From: JBCBDX01 sp039822005
Lineage (GTDB): Bacteria > Pseudomonadota > Alphaproteobacteria > Rhizobiales > Rhizobiaceae
Direction of reading: 5' to 3'
Assembly: GCA_039822005.1 (NCBI GenBank)
Contig: JBCBMZ010000001.1
Coordinates: forward strand, 744,001 to 808,000
DNA: 64,000 nucleotides
Of the stretch, positions 52,781 to 61,115 are shown piece by piece; position 1 is the stretch's first letter; each line of letters opens with the position of its first letter. The notes beneath the pieces were generated by a model. The model was given only the letters and a program-made list of their open reading frames with translations, searched no databases and was not told the DNA's origin. A program made the position numbers and the translations under genes.

Positions 52781-54210
52781 GTTTCACGCTCGCCATTGTG
52801 GGGCGACCCAATGTTGGAAAGTCGACGCTTTTCAACCGGCTTGTCGGACGCAAGCTTGCATTGGTCGACGACCAGCCCGGTGTGACCCGAGATCGCCGCC
52901 GCCATGAAGCGCGCCTGGTTGATTTGCGTTTCGATGTGATTGACACCGCGGGTCTTGAGGAGGGCGATGTTTCAACATTGCCGGGTCGTATGCGCAGCCA
53001 GACCCGAATTGCGGTGGAAGAAGCCGACATTGCGCTCTTTGTCGTCGATGCCAAAACCGGCCTGACGGCTGCCGATGAGAAATTTGCTGACACTCTTCGT
53101 CGTACCGGCAAACCGGTCGTTCTCGTGGCGAACAAAGCTGAGTCACGCGGCGCAGAAGGCGGCATATATGATGCCTATTCTTTGGGTCTTGGAGAGCCGG
53201 TCCAGATATCTGCCGAGCATGGCCAGGGTCTGCTCGATCTGCGTGACGCCATAGTCGAAGCGATCGGTGAAGAACGCGCTCTGGCACATGAAGATGAAGA
53301 CAGCCTGCAAGATGAAGCGCTTGCCGATGTTGATGTCGAACTGGACGATGACGGTGAGGTCATTTTACCGGACTATGACGAGGCGAAACCACTCAGGATT
53401 GCCATTGTCGGGCGGCCCAATGCAGGCAAGTCCACACTGATCAACAAATTGGTGGGCGAAGATCGTCTCCTGACGGGCCCGGAGGCCGGCATCACCCGGG
53501 ACTCCATTTCGGTCGACTGGCAGTGGCAGGGGCGTAAGATCAGGCTGCACGATACGGCGGGCATGCGCCGTAAATCCAAGGTGCAGGACCGGCTTGAAAA
53601 AATGTCCGTTTCCGATGGATTGCGCGCCATCCGTTTTGCCGAAGTAGTCGTTATCCTGTTGGACGCGCAAATCCCGCTGGAAAAACAGGACCTGCAAATT
53701 GTTGACCTGATCGCACGCGAGGGCAGGGCGCCAGTGATTGCATTTAACAAGTGGGATCTGATTGAAGACAAGCAGGCAACGCTGAAACATCTTCACGAAC
53801 GGACCCGCACGCTGCTGCCGCAGATCAAAGGCGTTCGCGCGATCCCCTTGTCAGCGGAAACGGGCAAAGGCCTCGATAATTTGCTGCCGGAGATCGTGGC
53901 CACCCACAAGGTCTGGAACCGTCGCATATCGACCGCAAGGCTTAACCGCTGGCTGGAGGCAGTCACATCGCACCACCCGCCCCCCGCTGTTTCCGGTCGC
54001 CGGTTACGCCTGAAGTATATGACACAGGTGAAGAGCCGACCGCCCGGTTTCGTGATCAGCGTGTCGCGGCCTGATGCGCTCCCGGCCGCCTACACACGCT
54101 ATTTGAAGAACGGCCTCCGTGAAGAATTCGATCTGCCGGGCGTGCCGATTCGGCTACATCTGCGCACCAGCGATAACCCCTTTGCCGGACGCGCCAAAAA
54201 AAAGCGCTGA
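52777..54210 (+). CDS. der: Ribosome biogenesis GTPase Der (EngA)
   Basis: A 477-residue double GTPase required for 50S assembly. The first G domain has GRPNVGKSTLFNRL (about 8-21), DTAGLEE and NKAE. An acidic linker follows (about 165-200), then the second G domain with GRPNAGKSTLINKL (about 209), DTAGMRRK and NKWD, and a C-terminal KH-like domain ending in basic residues KKKR. The start is a GTG overlapping the upstream TPR gene. Confidence 0.97.
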   Translation: MSFTLAIVGRPNVGKSTLFNRLVGRKLALVDDQPGVTRDRRRHEARLVDLRFDVIDTAGLEEGDVSTLPGRMRSQTRIAVEEADIALFVVDAKTGLTAADEKFADTLRRTGKPVVLVANKAESRGAEGGIYDAYSLGLGEPVQISAEHGQGLLDLRDAIVEAIGEERALAHEDEDSLQDEALADVDVELDDDGEVILPDYDEAKPLRIAIVGRPNAGKSTLINKLVGEDRLLTGPEAGITRDSISVDWQWQGRKIRLHDTAGMRRKSKVQDRLEKMSVSDGLRAIRFAEVVVILLDAQIPLEKQDLQIVDLIAREGRAPVIAFNKWDLIEDKQATLKHLHERTRTLLPQIKGVRAIPLSAETGKGLDNLLPEIVATHKVWNRRISTARLNRWLEAVTSHHPPPAVSGRRLRLKYMTQVKSRPPGFVISVSRPDALPAAYTRYLKNGLREEFDLPGVPIRLHLRTSDNPFAGRAKKKR

Positions 54211-54255
54211 CCGTAATTTGATGATTACGATCACTAACAAATCGTCACCGGCCCT

Positions 54256-54276
54256 TTAACCGTGCATCAAGGTTAA
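54256..54276. repeat. Inverted repeat TTAACC-N9-GGTTAA
   Basis: TTAACC (54256-54261) and GGTTAA (54271-54276) are perfect 6-base arms about 80 bases before the cell-wall hydrolase start. This looks like a dimer-binding site; the spacing does not fit a CtrA box. A smaller inverted repeat, CGTAAT-N6-ATTACG (54212-54229), follows the der stop. Confidence 0.4.
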
Positions 54277-54357
54277 TGCTTCATTGTCGCCTCAATCAAA
54301 GGGTTGGTTCGCGTCTCCATCAACCCTCATGACGAGTGTGTGTATCGGAGTATTACA

Positions 54358-55539
54358 GTGCCCATCGCCTTTCCGCGGTCCCCACGTGGCCTAGCCTCTC
54401 TTTCGCGAAAAATTGCCTTATCGCTAGGCTGTAGTGCAGCACTTTTGGCAGCTACCCCTGCCGAGATTTCCCTGCAGGACATGTCGGTATTGATCGCCGG
54501 TGGCGAGATGCCCGCAAGCCAGCGCTGGCAGACGCACATGACACGTTCAGGCGCCGGCGCAATCCACGCAGCCGAAGCCAAGTTTGCCAGCGATCCGGTC
54601 GTGACGGGGTCAATTAATCATATGCCGGGCGGACGCCCCATCGCCGTTTCGACAAAAAAGTCTGTTGCGCCGGACACGCCTGATGAAGACAGGGTCAACC
54701 GGGCCACGAAAACAGGCCGCGTTGCCGCCGTTGTGCCGACGGCGCCGCCAAAGGCCTTTTCAGCTGGCTCTGTTCTGCACCGCGAATCATTTCTGCTGCG
54801 ACCTGCCGTCGACGACGAAAACAAGATGATCTTCACCAAGCCCGATGACACCATTGACGGCAACGAAATTCGGGTGGCCACAGCCTTCCATAAAAAGTCC
54901 GAGAAGCCTGCCGATCCCGGCGTGTCTCCCATGATTGCCGAACTGGTGAACAATCCCGTGCCTGACATTCTGGCGACGGCATATGCACCGCCAGCTCCCG
55001 ACTTTGCGCGCGAATCACCTTTCGCCAGCCTATTGAAAGAAGAAAAACCCACGGCCGGCCGCTTCGTACCCAACACCCGAAAAAACGATTATTCGTGGGC
55101 CGCCAATCCGCTGCCACCACATGTTTTTTCGCAAAAAGAGCAAAAGTGCCTTGCTGAAGGCATTTACTTTGAAGCGCGCGGCGAGGTGAAGCTGGGTCAG
55201 GCCGCTGTGGCCCAAGTTATCCTGAACCGCGTCAGAAACCCCACCTTTCCCAATACGATCTGCGGCGTGGTCTATCACAACGACCATTGGCGAAACCGTT
55301 GCCAATTCTCCTTTGCTTGTGACGGCATGCGGGACCGGATCACATCACCATACCATTGGAAGCTGGCCAAAGAGATCGGCATGGCTGTGACCGCTGGCAA
55401 GATTTGGCTTGATGATGTGGGTTCCTCCACGCACTACCATGCGACATATGTGTCGCCCCGCTGGGCGCGCGCGATGGAGCGGGTCTCCAAAATCGGCCTC
55501 CACATTTTTTACAGAACACGTGATGGCGGATGGGGTTGA
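54358..55539 (+). CDS. Cell wall hydrolase (SleB-like, Hydrolase_2)
   Basis: A 393-residue exported protein. The hydrophobic N-terminal segment (IALSLGCSAALLAATPAEI) serves as signal or anchor. A long Pro/Thr-rich, probably disordered region of about 200 residues follows, then the hydrolase domain: CLAEGIYFEARGEVKLGQAAVAQVILNRVRN (catalytic Glu), CQFSFACDG and a C-terminal SSTHYHATYVSPRWA. Related proteins cleave peptidoglycan glycan strands. The GTG at 54358 with TCGGAG 7 bases upstream is preferred over an in-frame start at 54304. It precedes the atp operon, as in other Hyphomicrobiales. Confidence 0.9.
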   Translation: MPIAFPRSPRGLASLSRKIALSLGCSAALLAATPAEISLQDMSVLIAGGEMPASQRWQTHMTRSGAGAIHAAEAKFASDPVVTGSINHMPGGRPIAVSTKKSVAPDTPDEDRVNRATKTGRVAAVVPTAPPKAFSAGSVLHRESFLLRPAVDDENKMIFTKPDDTIDGNEIRVATAFHKKSEKPADPGVSPMIAELVNNPVPDILATAYAPPAPDFARESPFASLLKEEKPTAGRFVPNTRKNDYSWAANPLPPHVFSQKEQKCLAEGIYFEARGEVKLGQAAVAQVILNRVRNPTFPNTICGVVYHNDHWRNRCQFSFACDGMRDRITSPYHWKLAKEIGMAVTAGKIWLDDVGSSTHYHATYVSPRWARAMERVSKIGLHIFYRTRDGGWG

Positions 55540-55576
55540 TGTGCCAGGGCGGATGCAAATTCGCAATTGCACAATT

Positions 55577-55604
55577 TCGCAACCGACAAGCGGCTGCGAC
55601 CTTT
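55577..55604 (+). terminator. Weak terminator after the cell-wall hydrolase
   Basis: CGCA-A-CCG (55577-55584) and CGG-C-TGCG (55590-55597) form a stem with one internal mismatch and loop ACAAG, followed by ACCTTTT. It is weak but well placed to separate this gene from the atp promoter downstream. Confidence 0.45.
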
Positions 55605-55672
55605 TGATTAGATTTATTTAAACCATTGATTTTTATAATTAAATGGAGTCTTCGACGAGTCTCTGACTCGGG

Positions 55673-55701
55673 TTGACGCTGAACATGCACAAAACTATGT
55701 T
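55673..55701 (+). promoter_or_regulatory. Sigma-70-type promoter of the atp operon
   Basis: TTGACG (55673-55678), a 17-base spacer and TATGTT (55696-55701) fit a housekeeping promoter. Transcription would begin near 55708, upstream of the chosen atpI start at 55739 but downstream of earlier in-frame starts, which supports the shorter AtpI. Confidence 0.6.
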
Positions 55702-55738
55702 GCCGCCGACTTCAGAGGATACCTCAGAGCGTGTGTAT

Positions 55739-56125
55739 ATGACGTCCGGCGACAAAAAACGTTTCCCGGAAAAAGTGAATGCAGGCTCCGGTTCGCAGCT
55801 GGAACTCGACGCGCGAAGACAATCGCTCGAGGCCAAGATTGCGGCAAAGGTAAAGGACGAAGACGCAAAATTGGAAGCGGAGAAGGCTCAAGGGGCGCCG
55901 GGTGTTGCCAAGGCTTTTAAACTTTCAAGCGAATTCATTGCCGGTGTGGTTGCGGGCGCGGGGCTCGGCTTTCTCATCGACACTTATGCGGGAACAACCC
56001 CTTGGGGGATGATCATTTTCCTGCTTTTGGGTTTCGCTGCCGGTGTTTTGAACGTTTTACGTTCATCGGGGCTTGTGGCGAATGCAAACTACGCTAAACC
56101 GCCCGAAGAACGTGGAAAAAGGTAA
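55739..56125 (+). CDS. atpI: ATP synthase protein I
   Basis: A 128-residue AtpI. A charged helical N-terminal part (LELDARRQSLEAKIAAKVKDE) is followed by two membrane helices (FIAGVVAGAGLGFLIDTYAG and GMIIFLLLGFAAGVLNVLRS). AtpI-type proteins assist c-ring assembly. Start ATG 55739 is chosen because a good promoter (TATGTT at 55696-55701) would start transcription after the earlier ATG at 55685. It leads an F0 operon atpI-atpB-atpE-atpF'-atpF. Confidence 0.9.
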   Translation: MTSGDKKRFPEKVNAGSGSQLELDARRQSLEAKIAAKVKDEDAKLEAEKAQGAPGVAKAFKLSSEFIAGVVAGAGLGFLIDTYAGTTPWGMIIFLLLGFAAGVLNVLRSSGLVANANYAKPPEERGKR

Positions 56126-56136
56126 GGGACGAAAAA

Positions 56137-56889
56137 TTGGCTAACGACCCAATCTCCCAATTTAAAATCAAAAACATCGTTCCGCTCGAAAATATTGCGG
56201 GATTGGATCTGTCTTTCACCAATGCTTCTCTCTTCATGGTGGCGACTGTAGCCGCGTCTTCGGCGTTTCTTTTCTTCGGCAGCGCAAACCGGGCCATGGT
56301 GCCGACAAGGCTGCAGTCCATGACGGAAATGTCCTACGAGTTTGTAGCTGGGATGTTGCGTGATGCAGCCGGCTCCCAAGGGATGAAATTTTTTCCGTTT
56401 GTCTTCTCGCTCTTTATGTTTGTGCTGGTTGCAAACCTGCTCGGCATGGTGCCCTACTTCTTTACGGTGACTAGTCAGATCATCGTAACGTTTGCATTGG
56501 CGCTTCTGGTGATCGGTACTGTCACCATTTACGGTTTCATGAAACATGGCGTGAAGTTTCTCGGCCTGTTTGTGCCCGATGGGGTTCCCGGTTATATTTT
56601 GCCCTTGGTCGTCCCGATTGAAGTCATCTCGTTCCTATCGCGCCCCATTTCATTGTCTGTTCGACTGTTCGCCAACATGTTGGCCGGGCATATCACGCTA
56701 AAAGTGTTTGCAGGCTTTGTGGCCTCCATGTCGGCTCTTGGTTTTGCCGGTGTCGTCGGAGCCATCCTGCCTCTGTTCATGACAGTCGCGATTACAGCGC
56801 TCGAATTCCTGGTCGCTTTTTTGCAGGCCTATGTTTTTGCCGTCCTGACATGCATGTATCTGAATGATGCATTGCATCCGAGCCATTGA
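56137..56889 (+). CDS. atpB: ATP synthase F0 subunit a
   Basis: A 250-residue membrane protein forming the stator proton half-channels. The conserved helices include SRPISLSVRLFANMLAGHITLKVF, with the essential Arg facing the c-ring, and the C-terminal FLQAYVFAVLTCMYLNDALHPSH. The start is a TTG preceded by AAGGTAAGGGA; no ATG gives the family N-terminus MANDPISQF. It lies 11 bases after atpI. Confidence 0.97.
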   Translation: MANDPISQFKIKNIVPLENIAGLDLSFTNASLFMVATVAASSAFLFFGSANRAMVPTRLQSMTEMSYEFVAGMLRDAAGSQGMKFFPFVFSLFMFVLVANLLGMVPYFFTVTSQIIVTFALALLVIGTVTIYGFMKHGVKFLGLFVPDGVPGYILPLVVPIEVISFLSRPISLSVRLFANMLAGHITLKVFAGFVASMSALGFAGVVGAILPLFMTVAITALEFLVAFLQAYVFAVLTCMYLNDALHPSH

Positions 56890-56954
56890 TCGGATAGGCG
56901 ACCGGCAAAATCTCACTCATCATCTCATTGACGCAAATCCAAAGGAGCAAACTC

Positions 56955-57182
56955 ATGGAAGCGGAAGCAGCAAAATACCTCGGCGCCGGTCTGGCATGTC
57001 TCGGAATGGCCGGCACGGCACTCGGCCTCGGCAACATCTTCGGCAGCTACCTTTCTGGTGCCCTGCGCAACCCGTCAGCTGCTGACGGACAGTTCGGCCG
57101 GTTGATCTTCGGCTTCGCCGTGACTGAAGCGTTGGGCATCTTCTCTCTTCTGATCGCGCTTCTTCTGCTGTTCGCTGTATAA
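56955..57182 (+). CDS. atpE: ATP synthase F0 subunit c
   Basis: A 75-residue hairpin proteolipid. Two helices flank the polar loop ALRNPSAADGQ; the proton-carrying acidic residue is E58 in GFAVTEALGIF. Helix 1 has the Gly/Ala-rich ACLGMAGTALGLGNIFG. AAAGGAG (56940-56946) precedes ATG 56955, which excludes the nine-residue longer version. The family is highly conserved in alphaproteobacteria. Confidence 0.97.
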   Translation: MEAEAAKYLGAGLACLGMAGTALGLGNIFGSYLSGALRNPSAADGQFGRLIFGFAVTEALGIFSLLIALLLLFAV

Positions 57183-57272
57183 TAGCGGACGCCACGAGCA
57201 GCCGGGGCGCGCTAAAAGCGCCTCGCGCAATGCCTGACCAGAGACTGATTACGGCCACCAACTGGATCCACC

Positions 57273-57815
57273 ATGTTGATATCCAAAGCTTATGCAGCTG
57301 GCGGCGATGCCGCCAAATACGCAGCAGACAGCGGCGTTTTTCCGCCGTTTGACAGTTCAAACTTTGCCTCACAGCTATTTTGGCTGGCGATCACGTTTGG
57401 CTTTTTCTACTGGTTCATTTCAAAAATCATCTCGCCGCGGATTGGCGAAATCCTAGAGACCCGCCAGGATCGAATGGCGCAGGACCTTGCCAAGGCGCAG
57501 GATCTGTCCGACGAGACCAATGCTGCCATCGCGGCATATGAACAAGATTTGGCCACCGCAAAGGTAAACGCCGGCGAAATTGGTCAAAAAGCACGCGACA
57601 AGGCCAAGGCAGAGGCTGACGCGGAACGTGAAAAAGTCGACGATGATCTGGCTGCCAAACTGGCGGAAGCCGAGGCGCGGATCGCCGATATTCGTGCTAG
57701 GGCGATGGGCGAAGTGGGAACCATTGCTGAAAGCACGGCTGCGGAACTCGTCGAAAAACTCGTAGGTATCAGCGTTTCCAAAGCTGATATGACAAAAGCG
57801 CTTTCAGGCAATTGA
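57273..57815 (+). CDS. ATP synthase F0 subunit b'
   Basis: A 180-residue peripheral-stalk subunit. It has one membrane helix (SQLFWLAITFGFFYWFISKIISPRI, about 34-58) and then a long charged coiled coil. The N-terminal extension with KAYAAGGD is typical of the b' (AtpF2/AtpG) form. Together with b it forms a heterodimeric stalk, as in photosynthetic and many alphaproteobacteria. About 90 bases, with a small GGGGCGC/GCGCCTC hairpin, separate it from atpE, perhaps tuning the high c-subunit level. Confidence 0.93.
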   Translation: MLISKAYAAGGDAAKYAADSGVFPPFDSSNFASQLFWLAITFGFFYWFISKIISPRIGEILETRQDRMAQDLAKAQDLSDETNAAIAAYEQDLATAKVNAGEIGQKARDKAKAEADAEREKVDDDLAAKLAEAEARIADIRARAMGEVGTIAESTAAELVEKLVGISVSKADMTKALSGN

Positions 57816-57831
57816 GCAGGCGGTAGGGACC

Positions 57832-58314
57832 ATGTTTGACGCAACAACTTGGACATTTATCGGTCTGATCATTTTCTTGGGCCTTTTGGTTTATTTAAAG
57901 GTTCCCGGCGTCATCACCAAGGCGCTCGATGATCGCGCTGACAAGATCAGGAACGATCTTGAAGAGGCACGACGGTTGCGTGAAGAAGCGCAGCAGATGC
58001 TCGCAGAGTATCAGCGCAAGCGTCAGGATGCTGAAAAAGAAGCAGAAGAGATCGTGACGGCGGCCAAAAAGGAAGCTGACCAGATCGCTGTGGAAGCCAA
58101 AAAGAAAACGGAAGAGTATGTCGCGCGCCGCACAGCCATGGCCGAGCAGAAAATCGCTCAAGCCGAAGCTGATGCCATTAATGACGTGCGCAACGCGTCG
58201 GTTGACATGGCTGTCGAAGCAGCAGGGAAACTGCTCGGGGCGAAAATGACAGCCAAAACATCTGGTGATCTATTCAAAGACGCGCTCGCTCAGGTGAAGT
58301 CCAGCCTGAACTGA
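57832..58314 (+). CDS. atpF: ATP synthase F0 subunit b
   Basis: A 160-residue b subunit with an N-terminal membrane helix (TWTFIGLIIFLGLLVYLKVPGVI) and a coiled coil of Glu/Ala/Lys repeats (EEARRLREEAQQMLAEYQRKRQ). It lies 16 bases after the b' gene and is the last gene of the F0 operon. The F1 genes are not in the window, as usual for alphaproteobacteria. Confidence 0.96.
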   Translation: MFDATTWTFIGLIIFLGLLVYLKVPGVITKALDDRADKIRNDLEEARRLREEAQQMLAEYQRKRQDAEKEAEEIVTAAKKEADQIAVEAKKKTEEYVARRTAMAEQKIAQAEADAINDVRNASVDMAVEAAGKLLGAKMTAKTSGDLFKDALAQVKSSLN

Positions 58315-58337
58315 TTGTTCGGGTAGGACGTTTTACA

Positions 58338-58961
58338 TCAAAACAGATCGGACTGGCGGAAGGGAGAAAAACTCATGCGATGCACCCTGTTGATGCCTCC
58401 ATGGACCTCAATTGCCCGCTGATGGGCTTTTGCGGAACCATATCCCTTGTGGGAAGCAAAGCCATACTCGGTGTGTTGCCGATCAAGCGAGATCAGCATG
58501 TGATCGCGCGTGACCTTTGCGATGATGGAGGCCGCTGCAATCGACATGCTTTTGCCATCGCCTCCTATGATTGCTTTTGTCGCAAGTGCCCTGGGCAGAC
58601 CGGGCGGAACATCGCGTCCGTCAAAAAGCGCCGCATCTGGGAAGACGGGCAATTGGTTGAGTGCGATACGCATCGCTGCAAGGCTGGCTTGGCGAATATT
58701 GATGTGGTCGATTGTTTCCGCTGACTGGCTCGCAATGCTGACAGCAAGGGCCTGATCATGGATTTTCTCAAACAGCGTTTCCCGGCGCTTTTCGGTCAGG
58801 GCTTTGGAATCGTTCAGGCCATCGATGCAAACGTTCAACGGCAAGACGACAGCAGCGGCAACGACCGGGCCGGCCAACGGTCCCCGGCCCGCCTCATCAC
58901 AACCGGCAACCAGGCCGTTGCGCCCACCAAGGATTGCTTCTTCATGTGAATAGTCAGGCAA
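58338..58961 (-). CDS. rnhB: Ribonuclease HII
   Basis: A 207-residue RNase HII that removes ribonucleotides from DNA. The catalytic DEAGRGPLAGPVVAAAVVL begins near residue 22 (Asp, Glu). A second Asp is in LNDSKALTEKRRE and GDGKSMSIAAASIIAKVTRD follows. The C-terminal KGYGSAKAHQRAIEVHG is typical. The start must be TTG, because an in-frame stop lies just upstream and no ATG gives the full N-terminus. It is convergent with the atp operon. Confidence 0.95.
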   Translation of the reverse strand: MPDYSHEEAILGGRNGLVAGCDEAGRGPLAGPVVAAAVVLPLNVCIDGLNDSKALTEKRRETLFEKIHDQALAVSIASQSAETIDHINIRQASLAAMRIALNQLPVFPDAALFDGRDVPPGLPRALATKAIIGGDGKSMSIAAASIIAKVTRDHMLISLDRQHTEYGFASHKGYGSAKAHQRAIEVHGGINRVHRMSFSPFRQSDLF

Positions 58962-59122
58962 AAAAAGTCAGCCGATGTGCGTGAAACGAATAGGGGACGT
59001 GTTCCACGCACACCGGCTGTAATCAAGCCCGATGAAGAAAGCAGCCCGTCTGGACAGGTGACGGTTCGGCAGGCGCTGCAACTTCTTCAAGTCCGGGGAT
59101 GGACGGGCTTGAACCCAAAAAC

Positions 59123-60286
59123 CTAAAGCAGGGCTAACTGTTCTCCATGCGCCTTGCCGCCAGAAAACAAGTCCGTGCGTAACTGGCGAATGCGCGCACT
59201 CAACCCCAAACGTTTGGTCGCCAACTGCATGCGCCGTGAAATCTGCCAGGCATAAGGCCCGGTCCCCTTCATGCGCGCCGACCAATTGGTATCATAATCC
59301 TTGCCGCCACGCATCGAACGCACCAGTGACAGCACATGGCGATAGCGCTCCGGATAGTGCCGCAACAGCCATTCCTTGAAGATCGGGGCCACCTCCAAAG
59401 GCAACCGCAGGATTACGTGACTGGCGCAAAGCGCGCCTTGAGCCGCTGCTGCATCCAATATCTTCTCGATCTCATGATCATTCAATCCGGGAATGATCGG
59501 CGCTACCAAAACGCCAGTCGGGACGCCTGCCTCGGACAAGGCCCTGATCGTCTCCAACCGCTTGGTTGGCGTGGAAGCACGTGGCTCCATCGTGCGTGCA
59601 AGCCGTCTATCCATCGTTGTGACGGACAGCATCACGCTCGCCAGCCCCTTGGAGGCCATTGGTCCCAAAATGTCGATGTCCCTTTGGATCATCGCGCCCT
59701 TGGTTGTGATCATGACCGGGTGATTGTGACTTTCCAAGACCTCCAGCACTGACCGCATGACCATCCAGTCTTTTTCAATGGGTTGGTAGGGATCTGTATT
59801 GGTGCCGATCGCGATGGGTTTGGGATCATAGCCCGGTCTTGTGATTTCCTTTTCCAAAATACGGGCCAAATCAGGTTTGGCAAAAAGCCGCGATTCAAAA
59901 TCCAAACCGGCAGAAAGACCCTGATAGGTATGAGATGGACGCGCAAAGCAATAAACACACCCATGCTCACAGCCCCGATAAGGATTGACTGACCGGTCAA
60001 ATGGCACATCGGGTGACTGGTTCCGTGTAATTGCTGTGCGCGCCTGTTCTGACTGCACCTCGGTCTTGAAGGGCGGCAGCTCCTCAAGTGACTGCCAACC
60101 ATCATCCATTGGCGCGCGGGCGAAAGGCTCAAAGCGTCCCGTCGGATTGATTTGGCTTGCCCGTCCACGAACCTGCCGATCCGTCAGCCGCATGCCAGCA
60201 TTATCGATGAGATGATTAGCCCGCTGCACGCTGGTTTCACTATCGCTAGCAAAAGCCTGAACGTCCGCCTGATTGATCGCTTCCAT
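59123..60286 (-). CDS. PA0069 family radical SAM protein
   Basis: A 387-residue radical SAM protein. The Fe-S motif is GCEHGCVYCFARPSHTY (three Cys, about residue 105), followed by DFESRLFAKPDLARILEKEI and AIGTNTDPYQPIEK, hallmarks of the SPL-related PA0069/Rv2578c family. Function is not established; some relatives are linked to DNA damage or tRNA modification, but this is uncertain. ATG 60286 with AGGA upstream is preferred; ATG 60307 would add seven residues. It is next to rnhB, a conserved pairing. Confidence 0.9.
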   Translation of the reverse strand: MEAINQADVQAFASDSETSVQRANHLIDNAGMRLTDRQVRGRASQINPTGRFEPFARAPMDDGWQSLEELPPFKTEVQSEQARTAITRNQSPDVPFDRSVNPYRGCEHGCVYCFARPSHTYQGLSAGLDFESRLFAKPDLARILEKEITRPGYDPKPIAIGTNTDPYQPIEKDWMVMRSVLEVLESHNHPVMITTKGAMIQRDIDILGPMASKGLASVMLSVTTMDRRLARTMEPRASTPTKRLETIRALSEAGVPTGVLVAPIIPGLNDHEIEKILDAAAAQGALCASHVILRLPLEVAPIFKEWLLRHYPERYRHVLSLVRSMRGGKDYDTNWSARMKGTGPYAWQISRRMQLATKRLGLSARIRQLRTDLFSGGKAHGEQLALL

Positions 60287-60391
60287 GATTGCATCCTGTG
60301 GAATCATCGTTGATGACTTTATTCCTATCGACTAAAATAGAACAATACAAGAACAAAAATAAACTGGTTTCATGCTGCAGAGCAAAATAAG

Positions 60392-60934
60392 ATGGATGCG
60401 ATGCTGACTGTGATTGTGCCCACAGAAAATGATGAGGAAGCGCTCGCGCATATGTTGCCGCCGCTGGTGGCACACGCTGTCAGTGGCATTGTCTCACAAT
60501 TGATCGTGTTTGACCAAGGCTCGACAGACCGAACGGCAAAGGTGGCCGATGTGGCTGGTGCCGATTATTTTTCTGCCAAATCCCAAATCATTGATGTTTT
60601 GGCCAAAGCGCGTGCGCCATGGATTTTGGTGCTGCCTCCCGGCGCGGTTCTGGAGGGCGACTGGGAGAGCATCGTGGTGGAGCATGTCAATTCAGCGCGT
60701 GGCGCGCGCACCTTGGCCTGTTTCCGTGTATTGCCGGACAGAAGTCGCACATTGTGGAAACGCTTGCTGTTCCCGCGAAGCCGCCCGGCAGGGGCACTTT
60801 CCAGCGGCCTTTTGATCAGTACGCCAAACGCGCGCCAGAGCCTGAAAGGCCGGTCCACGGCGAAGCTCGAGGATGTGGCAAACGGCCGCTCGATCATGAA
60901 ATTGCGGGCCAATCTCCGGCTCAGATGGGCTTAA
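60392..60934 (+). CDS. Short family 2-like glycosyltransferase
   Basis: A 180-residue protein with a GT2-like N-terminus: LTVIVPTENDEEALAHMLPPL, the nucleotide-binding loop VFDQGSTDRTAKVADVAGADYF, and WILVLPPGAVLEGDW in place of the usual DxD segment, which has Pro and Gly instead of two Asp. The protein is shorter than normal GT2 enzymes, so it may be an inactive or specialised member. Similar genes accompany PA0069-type and rnhB genes in Hyphomicrobiales. It is divergent from the radical SAM gene. Confidence 0.75.
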   Translation: MDAMLTVIVPTENDEEALAHMLPPLVAHAVSGIVSQLIVFDQGSTDRTAKVADVAGADYFSAKSQIIDVLAKARAPWILVLPPGAVLEGDWESIVVEHVNSARGARTLACFRVLPDRSRTLWKRLLFPRSRPAGALSSGLLISTPNARQSLKGRSTAKLEDVANGRSIMKLRANLRLRWA

Positions 60935-60999
60935 AATCCTTGCTGTGAAGCCAAAGCGGTTTGGCAGGCATCCCCTTTGTTCGCAATTTCTTTAAAGGC

Positions 61000-61017
61000 T
61001 GTTGCAACTTCGCAACA
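61000..61017. promoter_or_regulatory. Inverted repeat upstream of the outer-membrane protein gene
   Basis: TGTTGC (61000-61005) and GCAACA (61012-61017) are perfect arms around six bases, about 100 bases before the ATG. The overlapping TTGCAA plus AATATT at 17-base spacing is a weak promoter candidate. The regulator is unknown. Confidence 0.4.
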
Positions 61018-61115
61018 TGGCCTGAATATTGCGGAAATTCTGGAATGCGGTCTGGTGCCGCAACCTAAGAATCGTTATCCAAGAGCAAATGGTGTTAGCG
61101 GGCAGGGGATCCCCT

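Noticed and set aside
54256..54276. CtrA box before the cell-wall hydrolase
   Set aside because: The two TTAA elements are 13 bases apart instead of 7; kept only as an inverted repeat.
58962..59122. tRNA or small RNA between rnhB and the radical SAM gene
   Set aside because: No cloverleaf, T-loop consensus or terminator could be found in this 160-base gap.
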